From JALYUA01 sp038329555 (GTDB lineage Bacteria > Acidobacteriota > Thermoanaerobaculia > UBA5066 > Gp7-AA6): a stretch of 27,030 bases of DNA. Both the position numbers and the translations under genes were made by a program. Location: NCBI GenBank assembly GCA_038329555.1, contig JBBQNC010000019.1:1-27030 (forward strand). Reading direction: 5' to 3'. This document shows, piece by piece, positions 8,108-16,505 of this stretch; position 1 is the stretch's first letter, and every line of letters begins with the position of its first letter. The notes beneath the pieces were generated by a model. The model made no database searches and had not been told where the DNA came from. It saw only the letters and a program-made list of their open reading frames with translations.

Positions 8108-8167
8108 TTTCCTGGAGAACGCCGCCGCTCGGGTGTAATAGCCTGATTCCGGGCCCCCCCAATTTCC

Positions 8168-11050
8168 ATGATCGACACGTCGCTCAAGCACTACCGGATC
8201 GTCGCGAAAGTCGGCGAGGGGGGGATGGGGGTCGTCTACCGGGCGCTGGACACGCATCTTGACCGGACCGTCGCGATCAAGGTGCTCCGGCCGGAAGCGG
8301 TCGGCGACGCGGAGCGCAAGTGGCGGTTCGTCCGCGAAGCGAAGGCGGCCTCGGCGCTGAACCATCCGCACATCGTCACCATTCACGACATCGACACCGC
8401 CGACGGCGTGGACTTCATGGTCATGGAATACCTCGAGGGGACGCCGCTCGACCAGCTCATCCCGAAGACGGGCCTGCCCCTGCGGGAAGCGCTCGATTAC
8501 GGGGCGCAGATCGCCTCGGCGCTCGGCGCGGCGCACGCGGCGGGGATCGTCCACCGCGACGTGAAGCCCGCGAACGTCATGGTTGCGGCGAACGGCCGGG
8601 TCAAAGTCCTCGACTTCGGGCTGGCCAAGCTCGTCGAGCGCGACGCCGTCGAGGGAGCTGAGACGACGGACTCGACGGCGACCGCCGCGACCGCCTTCGA
8701 GCGCACCCGGCAGGGCGCGATCCTCGGGACGATCGCCTACATGTCCCCCGAGCAGGCGCTCGGCCACGGGGTCGATGCGCGCTCCGACGTCTTCTCTCTG
8801 GGCTCGGTCCTCTACGAGATGCTCGCCGGCCGCCGGCCCTTCCAGGGCGACTCGCACCTGCTGACGCTGACGGCGATCCTCCGCGACCCGCCGCCGCCGC
8901 TCAAGACGGTGCGGCCGGACGTGCCGGCGGCGGTCGAGAAGATCGTGGCGCGCTCGCTCGAGAAGCGCCCCGAGGACCGCTTTCCTTCGGCCAACGAGAT
9001 GGAGGCGGAGCTCCTCGCCTCCTCGAGTGGCGATTCCGGCTCCAAGCGCCGGCAGCCCCTCCTTTCGCGCGTCCCCGTCCGTGCGGCGGCCGCGGCTCTC
9101 CTGCTGATCGCGGCGGCGAGCGCCTGGTGGTTCGTCCGGTCGTCCCGCGTGCGCCGGGCGCGCGACGTGACGCTCCCGCAGGTCGCGCGGCTCGTCGAGC
9201 AGCAGAAGTACGGCGCGGCCGTGGCCCTCGCCCGCGAGGCGGAGCGCTACGCACCCGCCGACGTGGCCCGCATGCGGAGGGAATCGTGGCAGGCGGTCTC
9301 GGTCGTGACGGACCCGAAGGGGGCGGCCGTTTTCGTGAAGCAGTACGCCGACGTGAAGGCCGACTGGCAGCCGCTCGGCACGTCTCCCGTCGAGACGCGA
9401 ATGCCTCTGGCCTACTACCGGTGGAAGCTCGTCAAGCCCGGGTTCGCGACGGTCGAGGACGCCGCCCCGACGTTTCGAGGCGCCGTCCGCCTCGTCCCGG
9501 CCTCCGAGGTCCCCGCGGGGATGGTCCGGATTTCCGGCGGCTCCTTCGCGCTCCGCAGCCTTCCCCCCGTCGCGCTCGACGACTTCTGGCTGGATAAGTA
9601 CGAGGTGACGAACGGGCAGTTCAAGAAGTTCGTGGACGCGGGCGGCTACTCGAAGCGCGAGTACTGGAAGCAGCCGTTCGTGCGGGAAGGCCGGGAGCTC
9701 TCCTGGGAAGAGGCGCAGGAGCGGTTTCGCGACGTGACCGGGCGGCCCGGGCCCGCGTCCTGGGAGCTCGGTTCGTTTCCCGAAGGACGCGAGAACTATC
9801 CCGTCGGCGGCGTGAGCTGGTTCGAGGCGGCGGCGTACGCCGAGTTTGCGGGAAAGAGCCTTCCGACGATCTACCACTGGTTCAAGGCCGCCGGCATCGT
9901 CAACTTCTCGGAGATCCTCCAGTTCTCGAACCTCTCGGGGAAGGGCCCGGCGGCCGTCGGCACGTACCAGGGGTTGAGTCCCGAGGGGACGTACGACATG
10001 GCCGGAAACGTCAGGGAGTGGTGCTGGAACGAGAACGCGGGCCGCCGGTACACCCTCGGCGGCGGGTGGTTCGATCCGAGCTACGTGTTCCTGGAGCCGG
10101 ACGCCCAGGACCCGTTCAGCCGACAGCCCTCGTACGGTTTCCGGTGCGCGCGCTACCCGACCCCGCTGTCCGACCCGACCCTGACGCGCGCGATCGGCGC
10201 CGTCGCCCGCGACTACAACAAGGAGACGCCCGTTTCCGACGAGGTGTTCCGGGTCTATCGCAGTCTCTACTCCTACGACAAAGGGCCTCTCGACGCCCGG
10301 GTCGAAGGTCCCGAACAGGTCTCGCAGTACTGGCGAAAGCAGAAGGTGAGCTATCTCTCCGCGGACCGCAACGATCGGATCCCGGCGTTCCTCTTCCTTC
10401 CGGGCAATGCCCGGCCGCCCTACCAGACGGTCATCTACTTCCCAAGCACCGTCGCGCGGCTGACCCGATCCAGCTCCGACATGGATTTGAGATGGGTCGA
10501 GTTCGTCATCCGAAGCGGCCGCGCGGTTCTGTGTCCGATCTACAAAGGCATGTTTGAGCGCCGCACCGACCCGGGGGACGCGGGGCCACGACAATGGAGG
10601 GATTTCGTGATCCAGTGGTCGAAGGAGCTCGGGCGCTCGATCGACTACCTGGAGACCCGTCCCGACATCGCCCCGGGGAAGCTCGCCTTCTACGGGGTCA
10701 GCCTCGGCGCGATCGACGGCGTCCCGCTCATCGCGGTCGAGGATCGCTTCCAGGCGGCGGTGCTTCTGACGGGAGGATTCCGGTTCGGCCGTTATCCCCC
10801 GGAGATCGAGCCGATCAACTTCATCTCGCGCGTCAAGGTTCCCGTCCTCTACATCAGCGGACGAAACGACTTCGCGCATCCGTACGAGACGGCGCAGCTG
10901 CCCTTCTTCCGGCAGCTCGGGACGGCGGAAAAGGACAAGCGCCACTTCGTCTTCGAGGGGGGGCACATCCCGCCGGTCATCCAGCCGATCATCAAGGAGA
11001 TCCTGGACTGGCTCGACCGGTACCTGGGGCCGGTGCCCGGAGCGAGCTGA
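8168..11050 (+). CDS. Membrane Ser/Thr protein kinase fused to FGE/sulfatase-modifying-factor-like domain and alpha/beta hydrolase
   Basis: A 960-residue multidomain protein. Kinase domain (1-285): glycine loop GEGGMG 16-21, lysine K38, E57, HRD 129-131 with K133 and N136, DFG 149-151, MSPEQ 192-196; all catalytic residues are intact, so it should be active. One membrane segment at about 303-323 puts the rest outside the cytoplasm. A PEGA-like stretch (about 376-430) leads to an FGE/SUMF1-like domain (452-663: MVRISGGSF, YEVTNGQFKKFV, YPVGGVSWFEAAAYAEFAG, YDMAGNVREW, GFRCARYP). The C-terminal hydrolase (about 720-955) has nucleophile elbow GVSLG (S845), probable acid D901 and GGH (H933). This order is known from acidobacterial kinases, but its signal and substrate are not known to me. 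No clear Shine-Dalgarno precedes the ATG; the kinase opening fixes it. Confidence 0.93.
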   Translation: MIDTSLKHYRIVAKVGEGGMGVVYRALDTHLDRTVAIKVLRPEAVGDAERKWRFVREAKAASALNHPHIVTIHDIDTADGVDFMVMEYLEGTPLDQLIPKTGLPLREALDYGAQIASALGAAHAAGIVHRDVKPANVMVAANGRVKVLDFGLAKLVERDAVEGAETTDSTATAATAFERTRQGAILGTIAYMSPEQALGHGVDARSDVFSLGSVLYEMLAGRRPFQGDSHLLTLTAILRDPPPPLKTVRPDVPAAVEKIVARSLEKRPEDRFPSANEMEAELLASSSGDSGSKRRQPLLSRVPVRAAAAALLLIAAASAWWFVRSSRVRRARDVTLPQVARLVEQQKYGAAVALAREAERYAPADVARMRRESWQAVSVVTDPKGAAVFVKQYADVKADWQPLGTSPVETRMPLAYYRWKLVKPGFATVEDAAPTFRGAVRLVPASEVPAGMVRISGGSFALRSLPPVALDDFWLDKYEVTNGQFKKFVDAGGYSKREYWKQPFVREGRELSWEEAQERFRDVTGRPGPASWELGSFPEGRENYPVGGVSWFEAAAYAEFAGKSLPTIYHWFKAAGIVNFSEILQFSNLSGKGPAAVGTYQGLSPEGTYDMAGNVREWCWNENAGRRYTLGGGWFDPSYVFLEPDAQDPFSRQPSYGFRCARYPTPLSDPTLTRAIGAVARDYNKETPVSDEVFRVYRSLYSYDKGPLDARVEGPEQVSQYWRKQKVSYLSADRNDRIPAFLFLPGNARPPYQTVIYFPSTVARLTRSSSDMDLRWVEFVIRSGRAVLCPIYKGMFERRTDPGDAGPRQWRDFVIQWSKELGRSIDYLETRPDIAPGKLAFYGVSLGAIDGVPLIAVEDRFQAAVLLTGGFRFGRYPPEIEPINFISRVKVPVLYISGRNDFAHPYETAQLPFFRQLGTAEKDKRHFVFEGGHIPPVIQPIIKEILDWLDRYLGPVPGAS

Positions 11051-11246
11051 GGGTCTGCGGCCGCATCTTCGCGGGCGGGTTTCTCTCCCCTCTGTGCCAT
11101 CGCGGTTCACTGCTTCGCGAGAGAGAGACTTCGTAACGAAACGCACCACTTCATCGCCGCCGTAATCGTGCCGGCAAACTCCTGTCGAAACTTTGCGTAC
11201 CACGCCCCAGATCGGGGAGCTTTTCGCCCGCGATCGAGGAGGCCCC
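11051..11246. other. Intergenic gap, no clear feature
   Basis: This 196-bp gap separates the kinase gene from the M13 peptidase remnant. I see no gene, strong promoter or terminator hairpin. GAGGAGG at 11236-11242 is the ribosome-binding site of the remnant. Confidence 0.5.
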
Positions 11247-12371
11247 GTGCGCGCGAAAATCAATCGTCCGTCGCTTCGGTGGAGTCCGGCGGCCGCGGCC
11301 GCCCTTCTGGTTCTGGCGTCGACGCTCTCGACCGCTTCGGCGGCCCCGCAGATGCCGGCGGCCGCGAAGCGATCTCCCGGCGAGCCGGGCAAGGCGCGCC
11401 TCCGCACGCTCGACGTCGAGGGGCTGGGCGGCGCGGGCGAAGCCTGCACGGACTTCTACCAGTACGCGGACGCGGGCTGGCTCGCAAAGAATCCGATCCC
11501 GGCGGACCGCCCGCGCTGGGGCTCCTTCGACGAGCTGCGGCAGCGCAACCAGAACGACCTTCGCGCGATCCTCGAAAGGCTGGCGGCGATCGAAACGAAG
11601 GGCATCGCGCCCATCCAGACGGAGCTGGCGCGGATCGAGGCAATCCGGGACGCGGCGGCGCTGCGAGAGGAGATCGCCCGGCTGCAGTCGATGGGCGTCA
11701 ACGCACTCTTCGCCTTCGGGTCGGAGGAGGATCGGAAGGATTCCTCGCGCGTGATCGCCGCGGCACTCCAGGCCGGCCTCGGTCTTCCCGCCCGCGACTA
11801 CGATCCTGCAGCCCCCCTTCTTCTATCCGGACGGGGACGACGCGATCAACTACGGCTCGATCGGCGGAGTGATCGGCCGCGAGATCATCCACGGCTTCGA
11901 CAACTCCGGCCGGAAATTCGACGCGAAGTGATACCAGGTCGACTGTTGGACCGCCGAGGATGCGAAGAAGTTCGACGAGGGGGCCGCCTGCATCGTCCAG
12001 CAGTTCGACGGCTATTTCGTCGAGCCCGAGGTGCATCAGAACGGCGCGCTCGTTCAGGGGGAGGCGATCGCGGATCTCGGCGGGTTGACCATCGCGTATC
12101 GCGCCTAAAAGGGAGGAGTCTCGAAGGCAAGCCGGAGCCCGCGCCGACCGACGGCCTGACCGCCGACCAACGCTTCTTCGTCGCGAACGCGCGCCTCTGG
12201 GCGTCGAACCACCGCCCCGAGTTCGCTCGTCTCATGGCCCAGACGAACGAGCATCCACTCGGCAAGTTCCGCGCGATCGGAACCGTGTCGAACATGCCGG
12301 AGTTCGCCCGGGCGTTCCAGTGCCCGCCGGGCGCGGCCATGGTGCGCTCCTCGAGGTGCCGGATCTGGTGA
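11247..12371 (+). pseudogene. M13 (neprilysin/PepO-type) zinc metallopeptidase, decayed
   Basis: Start GTG 11247 follows GAGGAGG and gives a signal peptide (VRAKINRPSLRWSPAAAAAL and on, cut near STASAAP). The first part is a normal M13 N-terminus: CTDFYQYADAGWLAKNPIPA, FDELRQRN, GLGLPARDYDP. At about 11806 the similarity jumps to another frame at LQPPFFYPDGDDAINYGSIG, skipping roughly 280 residues of a normal protein of about 690. There the zinc motif HExxH reads REIIH (11878-11892), so the first zinc ligand is lost. In this frame TGA at 11929-11931 and TAA at 12106-12108 interrupt it; EAIADLGGLTIAYRA between them is the M13 downstream helix. The similarity then returns to the first frame: TADQRFFVANARLWAS, HPLGKFR, SNMPEFARAFQC and the terminal CRIW. 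Deletion, two frame changes, two stops and a lost ligand make it a true pseudogene rather than a sequencing error. Confidence 0.9.
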
Positions 12372-12455
12372 TGCGGCGATTCATCGCACCGGCTCCCTGT
12401 CCCGCCGGGGGGCCGGTGCGGTCCATCGCCCTCGGAGTCCCTCCGCGCGCCCGGC

Positions 12456-12484
12456 TTGACGGTTTGAATGGGGGCGGATAGGCT
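12456..12484 (+). promoter_or_regulatory. Possible sigma70-type promoter of the CTERM-tailed protein gene
   Basis: TTGACG (12456-12461) and TAGGCT (12479-12484) are spaced by 17 bases. The -35 box is good and the -10 box weak. It lies about 107 bp upstream of the ATG at 12591 and 85 bp after the M13 remnant ends. This is a candidate only. Confidence 0.35.
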
Positions 12485-12590
12485 TCGCCCGCTTCTCCTC
12501 TCCAACCCAACCCGGGTCGGTCCCGGAATCCGGGTCGCCACAGGCCATTTCGAACATGCACTCTCTTTTTTCGAAGGGTGGGACGAACAC

Positions 12591-13322
12591 ATGAAGATCT
12601 CGAAGGCGGGCATCTGGATCCTCGCCTCGGCCATCGGCCTCCCGGTGGTCGCGCTCGCTCAGGCGACGGTCGCCGACACGACGTTCGCGGACGCGAACTG
12701 GACGTTGACAATCTTCCCGGCCGGGAACGGAGGGAGCGTCACGGCCAACCAGGCGACGATCGGCTCGAACTTCATTCGCAGCGTCAGCGATACGGTCAAC
12801 GGCACCCCGAGCACCATCCTCGGCACCCACATCTACACGGCGTTCACCTACAACCCCGCCACGTCGGGCCCGATCACCACCCTCGGTTACTCCGAGAGCG
12901 CGATCTGCCTGGCGGGATGTTTCGGACAGGGACAGTCCACGGGACCGGCGGTCCTGCAGGGCGGGAACCTGTACATCTACACCGGCGTCCTGATCACGGG
13001 TCCCAGCACGTCGTTCCATACGGTTTCCGCGTCCGGGCTGACGTCCGCCGACTTCGCGCGCGTGGCCGTCACGACGACGACGCTCTTCGACAACACCCAG
13101 CATCCCGATTTCTCGGGCGCCGGCGCGCCGATCCAGTTTGGTTTCTACCGCGCCAACGGCTCCGGACCGAGCCCCGGCTACACCCTGGTCGCCGGCATCG
13201 ACGACTGGCAGCTGGCGATCAACGCGGCCCCGGTCACGGTGCCCACGTTGAACCCGTATGCGATGGGAGGCCTCGTCCTCCTGCTGGCGGTCGCCGGCGT
13301 TCTGTTCCTGCGGCGGTCGTAG
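12591..13322 (+). CDS. Exported protein with IPTL-CTERM-like sorting tail
   Basis: A 243-residue protein. ATG 12591 is chosen over an in-frame start at 12468 because the product then opens with a signal peptide (MKISKAGIWILASAIGLPVV, cut near ALAQA); AAGGGTGGGA about eight bases upstream is a modest ribosome-binding site. The C-terminus has the three parts of an IPTL-CTERM signal: VPTLNPYAMGG, a hydrophobic segment LVLLLAVAGVLFL, and RRS. Such tails are thought to be recognised by exosortase-like membrane proteases during export or anchoring. The middle is rich in Thr, Ser, Gly and Asn with a beta-type pattern and one Cys pair (AICLAGCFG); I recognise no family. The giant protein at 21766-26763 has a similar tail, so both may use the same sorting enzyme, which is not in this window. 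Confidence 0.85.
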   Translation: MKISKAGIWILASAIGLPVVALAQATVADTTFADANWTLTIFPAGNGGSVTANQATIGSNFIRSVSDTVNGTPSTILGTHIYTAFTYNPATSGPITTLGYSESAICLAGCFGQGQSTGPAVLQGGNLYIYTGVLITGPSTSFHTVSASGLTSADFARVAVTTTTLFDNTQHPDFSGAGAPIQFGFYRANGSGPSPGYTLVAGIDDWQLAINAAPVTVPTLNPYAMGGLVLLLAVAGVLFLRRS

Positions 13323-13324
13323 CG

Positions 13325-13369
13325 TCCCCCTCACCCTGAGCCTCTCCCCCGGTGCGGGGGAGGGGGGAT
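13325..13369 (+). repeat. Intergenic palindrome, family copy 6
   Basis: TCCCCCTCACCCTGAGCCTC leads into a CTCCCCC/GGGGGAG hairpin, starting two bases after the stop codon region of the CTERM-tailed protein gene. It lies in the 147-bp gap between two convergent genes, together with copy 7. Confidence 0.75.
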
Positions 13370-13430
13370 TTGACCGTCCTCGCGCTGCGAGCGGATGGAC
13401 GGGATAGGCAGAAACGCTCCCAAGCTCCTC

Positions 13431-13462
13431 TTCCCCCCCCCCTCTCCCGGCGGGAGAGGGGA
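13431..13462. repeat. Intergenic palindrome, family copy 7
   Basis: CCCCTCTCCCG and CGGGAGAGGGG form an 11-bp near-perfect hairpin seven bases from the stop codon of the minus-strand glycosyltransferase gene. On either strand it could fold at the 3' end of an mRNA. The CCCTCACCC lead is replaced by a run of C. Confidence 0.72.
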
Positions 13463-13469
13463 GTTGGCG

Positions 13470-15041
13470 TTAGTTCCAGTGCTTCAGATCGGGCCACATC
13501 TCTGCGAGCGGGCGCTTCAGGCCGCGGCAGAGATAGATCGGCCGGTTTTCCTCTGCCATCCCCCACGGGTGGGAGTGGTCTCCGACCTGTTCGACCGCGC
13601 GGCAGTGCCTCTCGATTCCCGGCCGCCTCCACTGGAGCCAGATCAGGTTCTCGGGCTCCCGCGCCGGCGGGCCCCAGTACCAGTGGTTCTGGTGCGTGCA
13701 GATCGGGGCCGGAAGCCCGAGCGCCGCGCCGAAGAGGTTGAGGGCGCCCGCCTCGCCGTAGTTGCTCGCGAAGATGCCGGTGCGCGCGCGCTCTTCCGGC
13801 GGCAGCGAACGGTAGATCCTCGCGACGTCCGCGACGAGCTCCGGCCAGCCGAACTGATCCCCGAGCCTCTGGTCCAGGGGACCCTCGTGGCGCACCTCCG
13901 TTTTTGACGGCGCGGCGCCGATCTTTCGCTGGTACGCGAGAAGCTTCTCCGGCGGCAGGAATGGGAGGATGGCGGGCGCGACGCTCGCGGCGGCCGCGAA
14001 CACGAGCGTCACGATGACGGCCTTCGGCCACAGCCGTCCTCGGCTCCAGGTCCGGCGCGCGAGCCAGTCCTCGATCGCGACGGCGCCGGCGGCGAAGAGC
14101 AGGGGGTAGATGGGCGCGAGGTAGTAGCTCTTCGCCTTCGCCGCGATCATCGCGACGAGGAGCACGACGTAGGTCCACCCGACCACGCGCGCCCGCGAGA
14201 GCCGCCCGAAGAGGAGCGAGACCAGGCCCGTGAGCCAGATCGGCAGCAGGAGCGGATGCAGGAAGAGCACCTGCTCCCGCACGAAGGCGAGGGGGGAAAG
14301 CGCCACGTTCTTTCCGGAGCGCTTCACGTTCTCGAGGTCCTCGAGCGTCGGAAAGCCGTGCCGGGCCTGCCACAGAAGGTTGGGCAGGAAAAGAAGGAGC
14401 GCGATCGCGCCGCCGATCCAGATCCACGGTTTCGCGAGCTCACGCCGCTCGGGCGAGAGGAGCAGCGCGACGAGGACGGCGCCCCCGAAGAGGAGCGTGG
14501 AGTGCTTGTTCTCGAGCCCCAGCCCCGCGAAGACCCCGAACGCGATCCAGAGGCGGGAGTCGCCCGTGCGCACGATCCGGATCAGAGCCCACATGCATCC
14601 CATCCAGAAGAGCGGCTCGAATCCGTTCATCGTCAGGATGCTGTCGACCCCGAGGTGGATCGGAGCCGCGAGCGCGCCGAGGCCCGCCAGCCCCTGCGCG
14701 AACCGGCGCCCGCCCAGCTCGCGGGCCAGAACCATCGTGACGGCGACCTTCGCGGCTCCTGCGACCGCGGCGATCGCCCGCAGCGCCGGCAGGGAGCCGC
14801 CGAGCCAGAGCGCGATCTTCGCGTACACCGCGACGAGCGGCGCGCAGTCCACGTAACCCCAGTCGAGGTGCCGCCCCAGATCGAGGAAGTAAAGCTCGTC
14901 GCGGAAGTACCCGTAGCGGCCGGCGGTCGCGAGGTGGACCGCGAGCTTCGCGGCGACGAGGAGAACGAGGAGCAGCCGGTCGAGCGGCACGATGTCCCAG
15001 ACGGGAGCGCCGCGCGTTGAGGACGTCGCCCGAGCAGTCAT
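13470..15041 (-). CDS. Membrane glycosyltransferase, GT39/ArnT-PMT family
   Basis: A 523-residue integral membrane protein with about ten hydrophobic segments in the first 380 residues and a soluble C-terminal domain of about 130 residues. The first outside loop holds GYFRDELYFLDLGRHLDWGY; the acidic pair D48-E49 is the catalytic signature of the PMT_2/ArnT/RgtABCD-like enzymes, which move a sugar from a polyprenyl-phosphate donor to a protein or lipid at the outer face of the inner membrane. NKHSTLLF and KAKSYYLAPIYPLLFA are further family-type stretches. The acceptor is unknown; the surface and sorted proteins nearby are possible targets, but only by proximity. ATG 15041 gives a short cytoplasmic start before the first membrane segment; there is no clear ribosome-binding site, and the frame stays open upstream to 15218. 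It starts 37 bp after the HTH-TPR gene ends, so translation may be coupled. Confidence 0.88.
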   Translation of the reverse strand: MTARATSSTRGAPVWDIVPLDRLLLVLLVAAKLAVHLATAGRYGYFRDELYFLDLGRHLDWGYVDCAPLVAVYAKIALWLGGSLPALRAIAAVAGAAKVAVTMVLARELGGRRFAQGLAGLGALAAPIHLGVDSILTMNGFEPLFWMGCMWALIRIVRTGDSRLWIAFGVFAGLGLENKHSTLLFGGAVLVALLLSPERRELAKPWIWIGGAIALLLFLPNLLWQARHGFPTLEDLENVKRSGKNVALSPLAFVREQVLFLHPLLLPIWLTGLVSLLFGRLSRARVVGWTYVVLLVAMIAAKAKSYYLAPIYPLLFAAGAVAIEDWLARRTWSRGRLWPKAVIVTLVFAAAASVAPAILPFLPPEKLLAYQRKIGAAPSKTEVRHEGPLDQRLGDQFGWPELVADVARIYRSLPPEERARTGIFASNYGEAGALNLFGAALGLPAPICTHQNHWYWGPPAREPENLIWLQWRRPGIERHCRAVEQVGDHSHPWGMAEENRPIYLCRGLKRPLAEMWPDLKHWN

Positions 15042-15078
15042 CGCGGCGATTCTGTCAGGAACCGCTCCCCGCCAGGCG

Positions 15079-16380
15079 TCAGACTCCCGCGCGCCGCAGC
15101 AGTGGTTCCAGGCGGGGATCGCCGCGGAGACTGTCGAACGCCGGATGGATGCGGACGAGGAGCAGGATCGGATCGTGGTCGGCGAGGCCGCGCTCGAGCC
15201 AGGCCAGGGCGCGGTCACGGTCCCCGATCTCTCCGTAGAGGAGCGCGTACGGGGTCGCCGGGAGTGCGAGCGACGCGCGCCGTTCGTCCAGCCGCTCCAG
15301 CATCCGGCGGTCGAAGCGGAGCATCGCCTCCTCGGGGGGGGCGGCGGCGATGACTTCGGCGGCGGAATCTCCGAGCGTCCGCAGGATCGTGACGGCGGCG
15401 TCTCGGGCGGCGGCGTGCTCCCCCCGGGCCGCGCGGGCGGTCAGGATGCACTGCAGGGCGCCGGGGCGCTGCGGCTCGAGCGTCAGAGCGCGCTCGGCTT
15501 CCGTGATCCCTTCCGAGTAGCGGCGGGCGCGGTAGAAGAACCAGCACCCGTCGTCGTTCAACGCCGCCGAGAGCGGCTGAGCGCGCTGAGCCCGGCGCAG
15601 CTCCGCGATCGACTCGTCGTGGCGGCCGCGCGAGGAGAGAAAGTGCGCGAAGCCGTGGTGCGGAAGGCCCGCGGCGGGGTCGAGCGCGATCGCCCGGCGG
15701 TATCCGGCTTCGGCCGCCGGCGCGTTCCAGTCGCGGATGTAGCCCGCCCAGGCCGCGATCGCGACGGAATCGGCGCGTCGCGGGTCGAGCGCGTGCGCGA
15801 TCTCCGCTTCCGCCGTGGCCTTGAGAAGCCCGTCCGCGAGCGCGCCGTGCGCGAGGCACTCGTGGATCGCCGCTTTCTCGGGCGGCTTCGCCCGAGGATC
15901 CGCGTCGATCCGGCCGGCCTCCGCGGAGCAGAGCGCGACCGCCCGCTCGACCTCCGCGGCCGATCCCCGGTGAAGCAGATATCGCGCCTCGAGGACACGC
16001 GGCGAGGCTGCGTCGTCCGGAGCCGGCGCCGCGGGGGAGGCGGCGAGCCAGCGCGTCCAGAGGCCCGCCGCGAGCACGAGGGCCGCCAGACCGGCCGCGA
16101 GGCTCGCGAAGAGCGCCCGCGGCCGTGGGAGCGGGAGGAACCGGGGCGACACGGCGGCGGGAGGCGACGGCGCCGGCTCGTCGGGATCGCCGGCGGGAGG
16201 AACGGCCCGGCTCGCCCACCACCGGTCGAGCTCGTCGGGGAGGGCGTAGACCGTGCCCCGGAGGCGGTGCGCGTGGCGGCGGACCGGGAGACCCTCCTCT
16301 TTTTCCCAGCGCTGGACCGTTCGGATCCGGCGGCCGAAGTGGGCGGCGATCTCCTTCCAGGATTCGAGTCGATTGTGCAC
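15079..16380 (-). CDS. HTH-type DNA-binding, single-membrane-span TPR protein
   Basis: About 433 residues. The N-terminus (RLESWKEIAAHFGRRIRTVQ, then RWEKEEGLPVRR and VYALPDELDRWW) is a helix-turn-helix of the excisionase/MerR-like type that often opens membrane-bound acidobacterial proteins. A Pro/Ala linker leads to a membrane segment (about 89-108), then helical TPR-type repeats to the end (for example EAGYRRAIALDPAAGLPHHG and EAERALTLEPQRPGAL). The likely role is a membrane-tethered regulator with an outer protein-binding domain; target and signal are unknown. The GTG at 16380 just before the HTH is my choice of start; the frame is open to a TTG at 16515, and no start has a good ribosome-binding site. 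It precedes the glycosyltransferase in a probable operon and is divergent from the propeller gene. Confidence 0.82.
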   Translation of the reverse strand: MHNRLESWKEIAAHFGRRIRTVQRWEKEEGLPVRRHAHRLRGTVYALPDELDRWWASRAVPPAGDPDEPAPSPPAAVSPRFLPLPRPRALFASLAAGLAALVLAAGLWTRWLAASPAAPAPDDAASPRVLEARYLLHRGSAAEVERAVALCSAEAGRIDADPRAKPPEKAAIHECLAHGALADGLLKATAEAEIAHALDPRRADSVAIAAWAGYIRDWNAPAAEAGYRRAIALDPAAGLPHHGFAHFLSSRGRHDESIAELRRAQRAQPLSAALNDDGCWFFYRARRYSEGITEAERALTLEPQRPGALQCILTARAARGEHAAARDAAVTILRTLGDSAAEVIAAAPPEEAMLRFDRRMLERLDERRASLALPATPYALLYGEIGDRDRALAWLERGLADHDPILLLVRIHPAFDSLRGDPRLEPLLRRAGV

Positions 16381-16430
16381 GAGAGGTGATACGTCGCCCC
16401 TCCCCCCGGGTTGCGCCGGCCCGAGGCGTC

Positions 16431-16469
16431 CGCCGGGACGCGCCACGAGGCGACATGCGCCTCCCGGCG
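16431..16469. promoter_or_regulatory. Nested inverted repeat in a divergent intergenic region
   Basis: The outer arms CGCCGGG (16431-16437) and CCCGGCG (16463-16469) enclose a smaller pair GAGGCG (16447-16452) and CGCCTC (16458-16463) around ACATG. It is in the 125-bp space between the HTH-TPR gene and the propeller gene, a natural place for an operator. In GC-rich DNA short palindromes arise easily, so a function is not shown. Confidence 0.35.
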
Positions 16470-16505
16470 TGAGACGAAGCCCCGAAGACGGCGTAAGGGT
16501 CTCCC

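Noticed and set aside
8136..8141. TAATAG as a -10 box for the kinase gene
   Set aside because: No acceptable -35 box lies 16-18 bases upstream, so it is not reported as a promoter.
8069..11449. An 1,126-codon open frame on the minus strand
   Set aside because: It is the antisense of the kinase fusion gene. Its product is Arg/Asp/Val-rich without domains, an artefact of GC-rich codon use.
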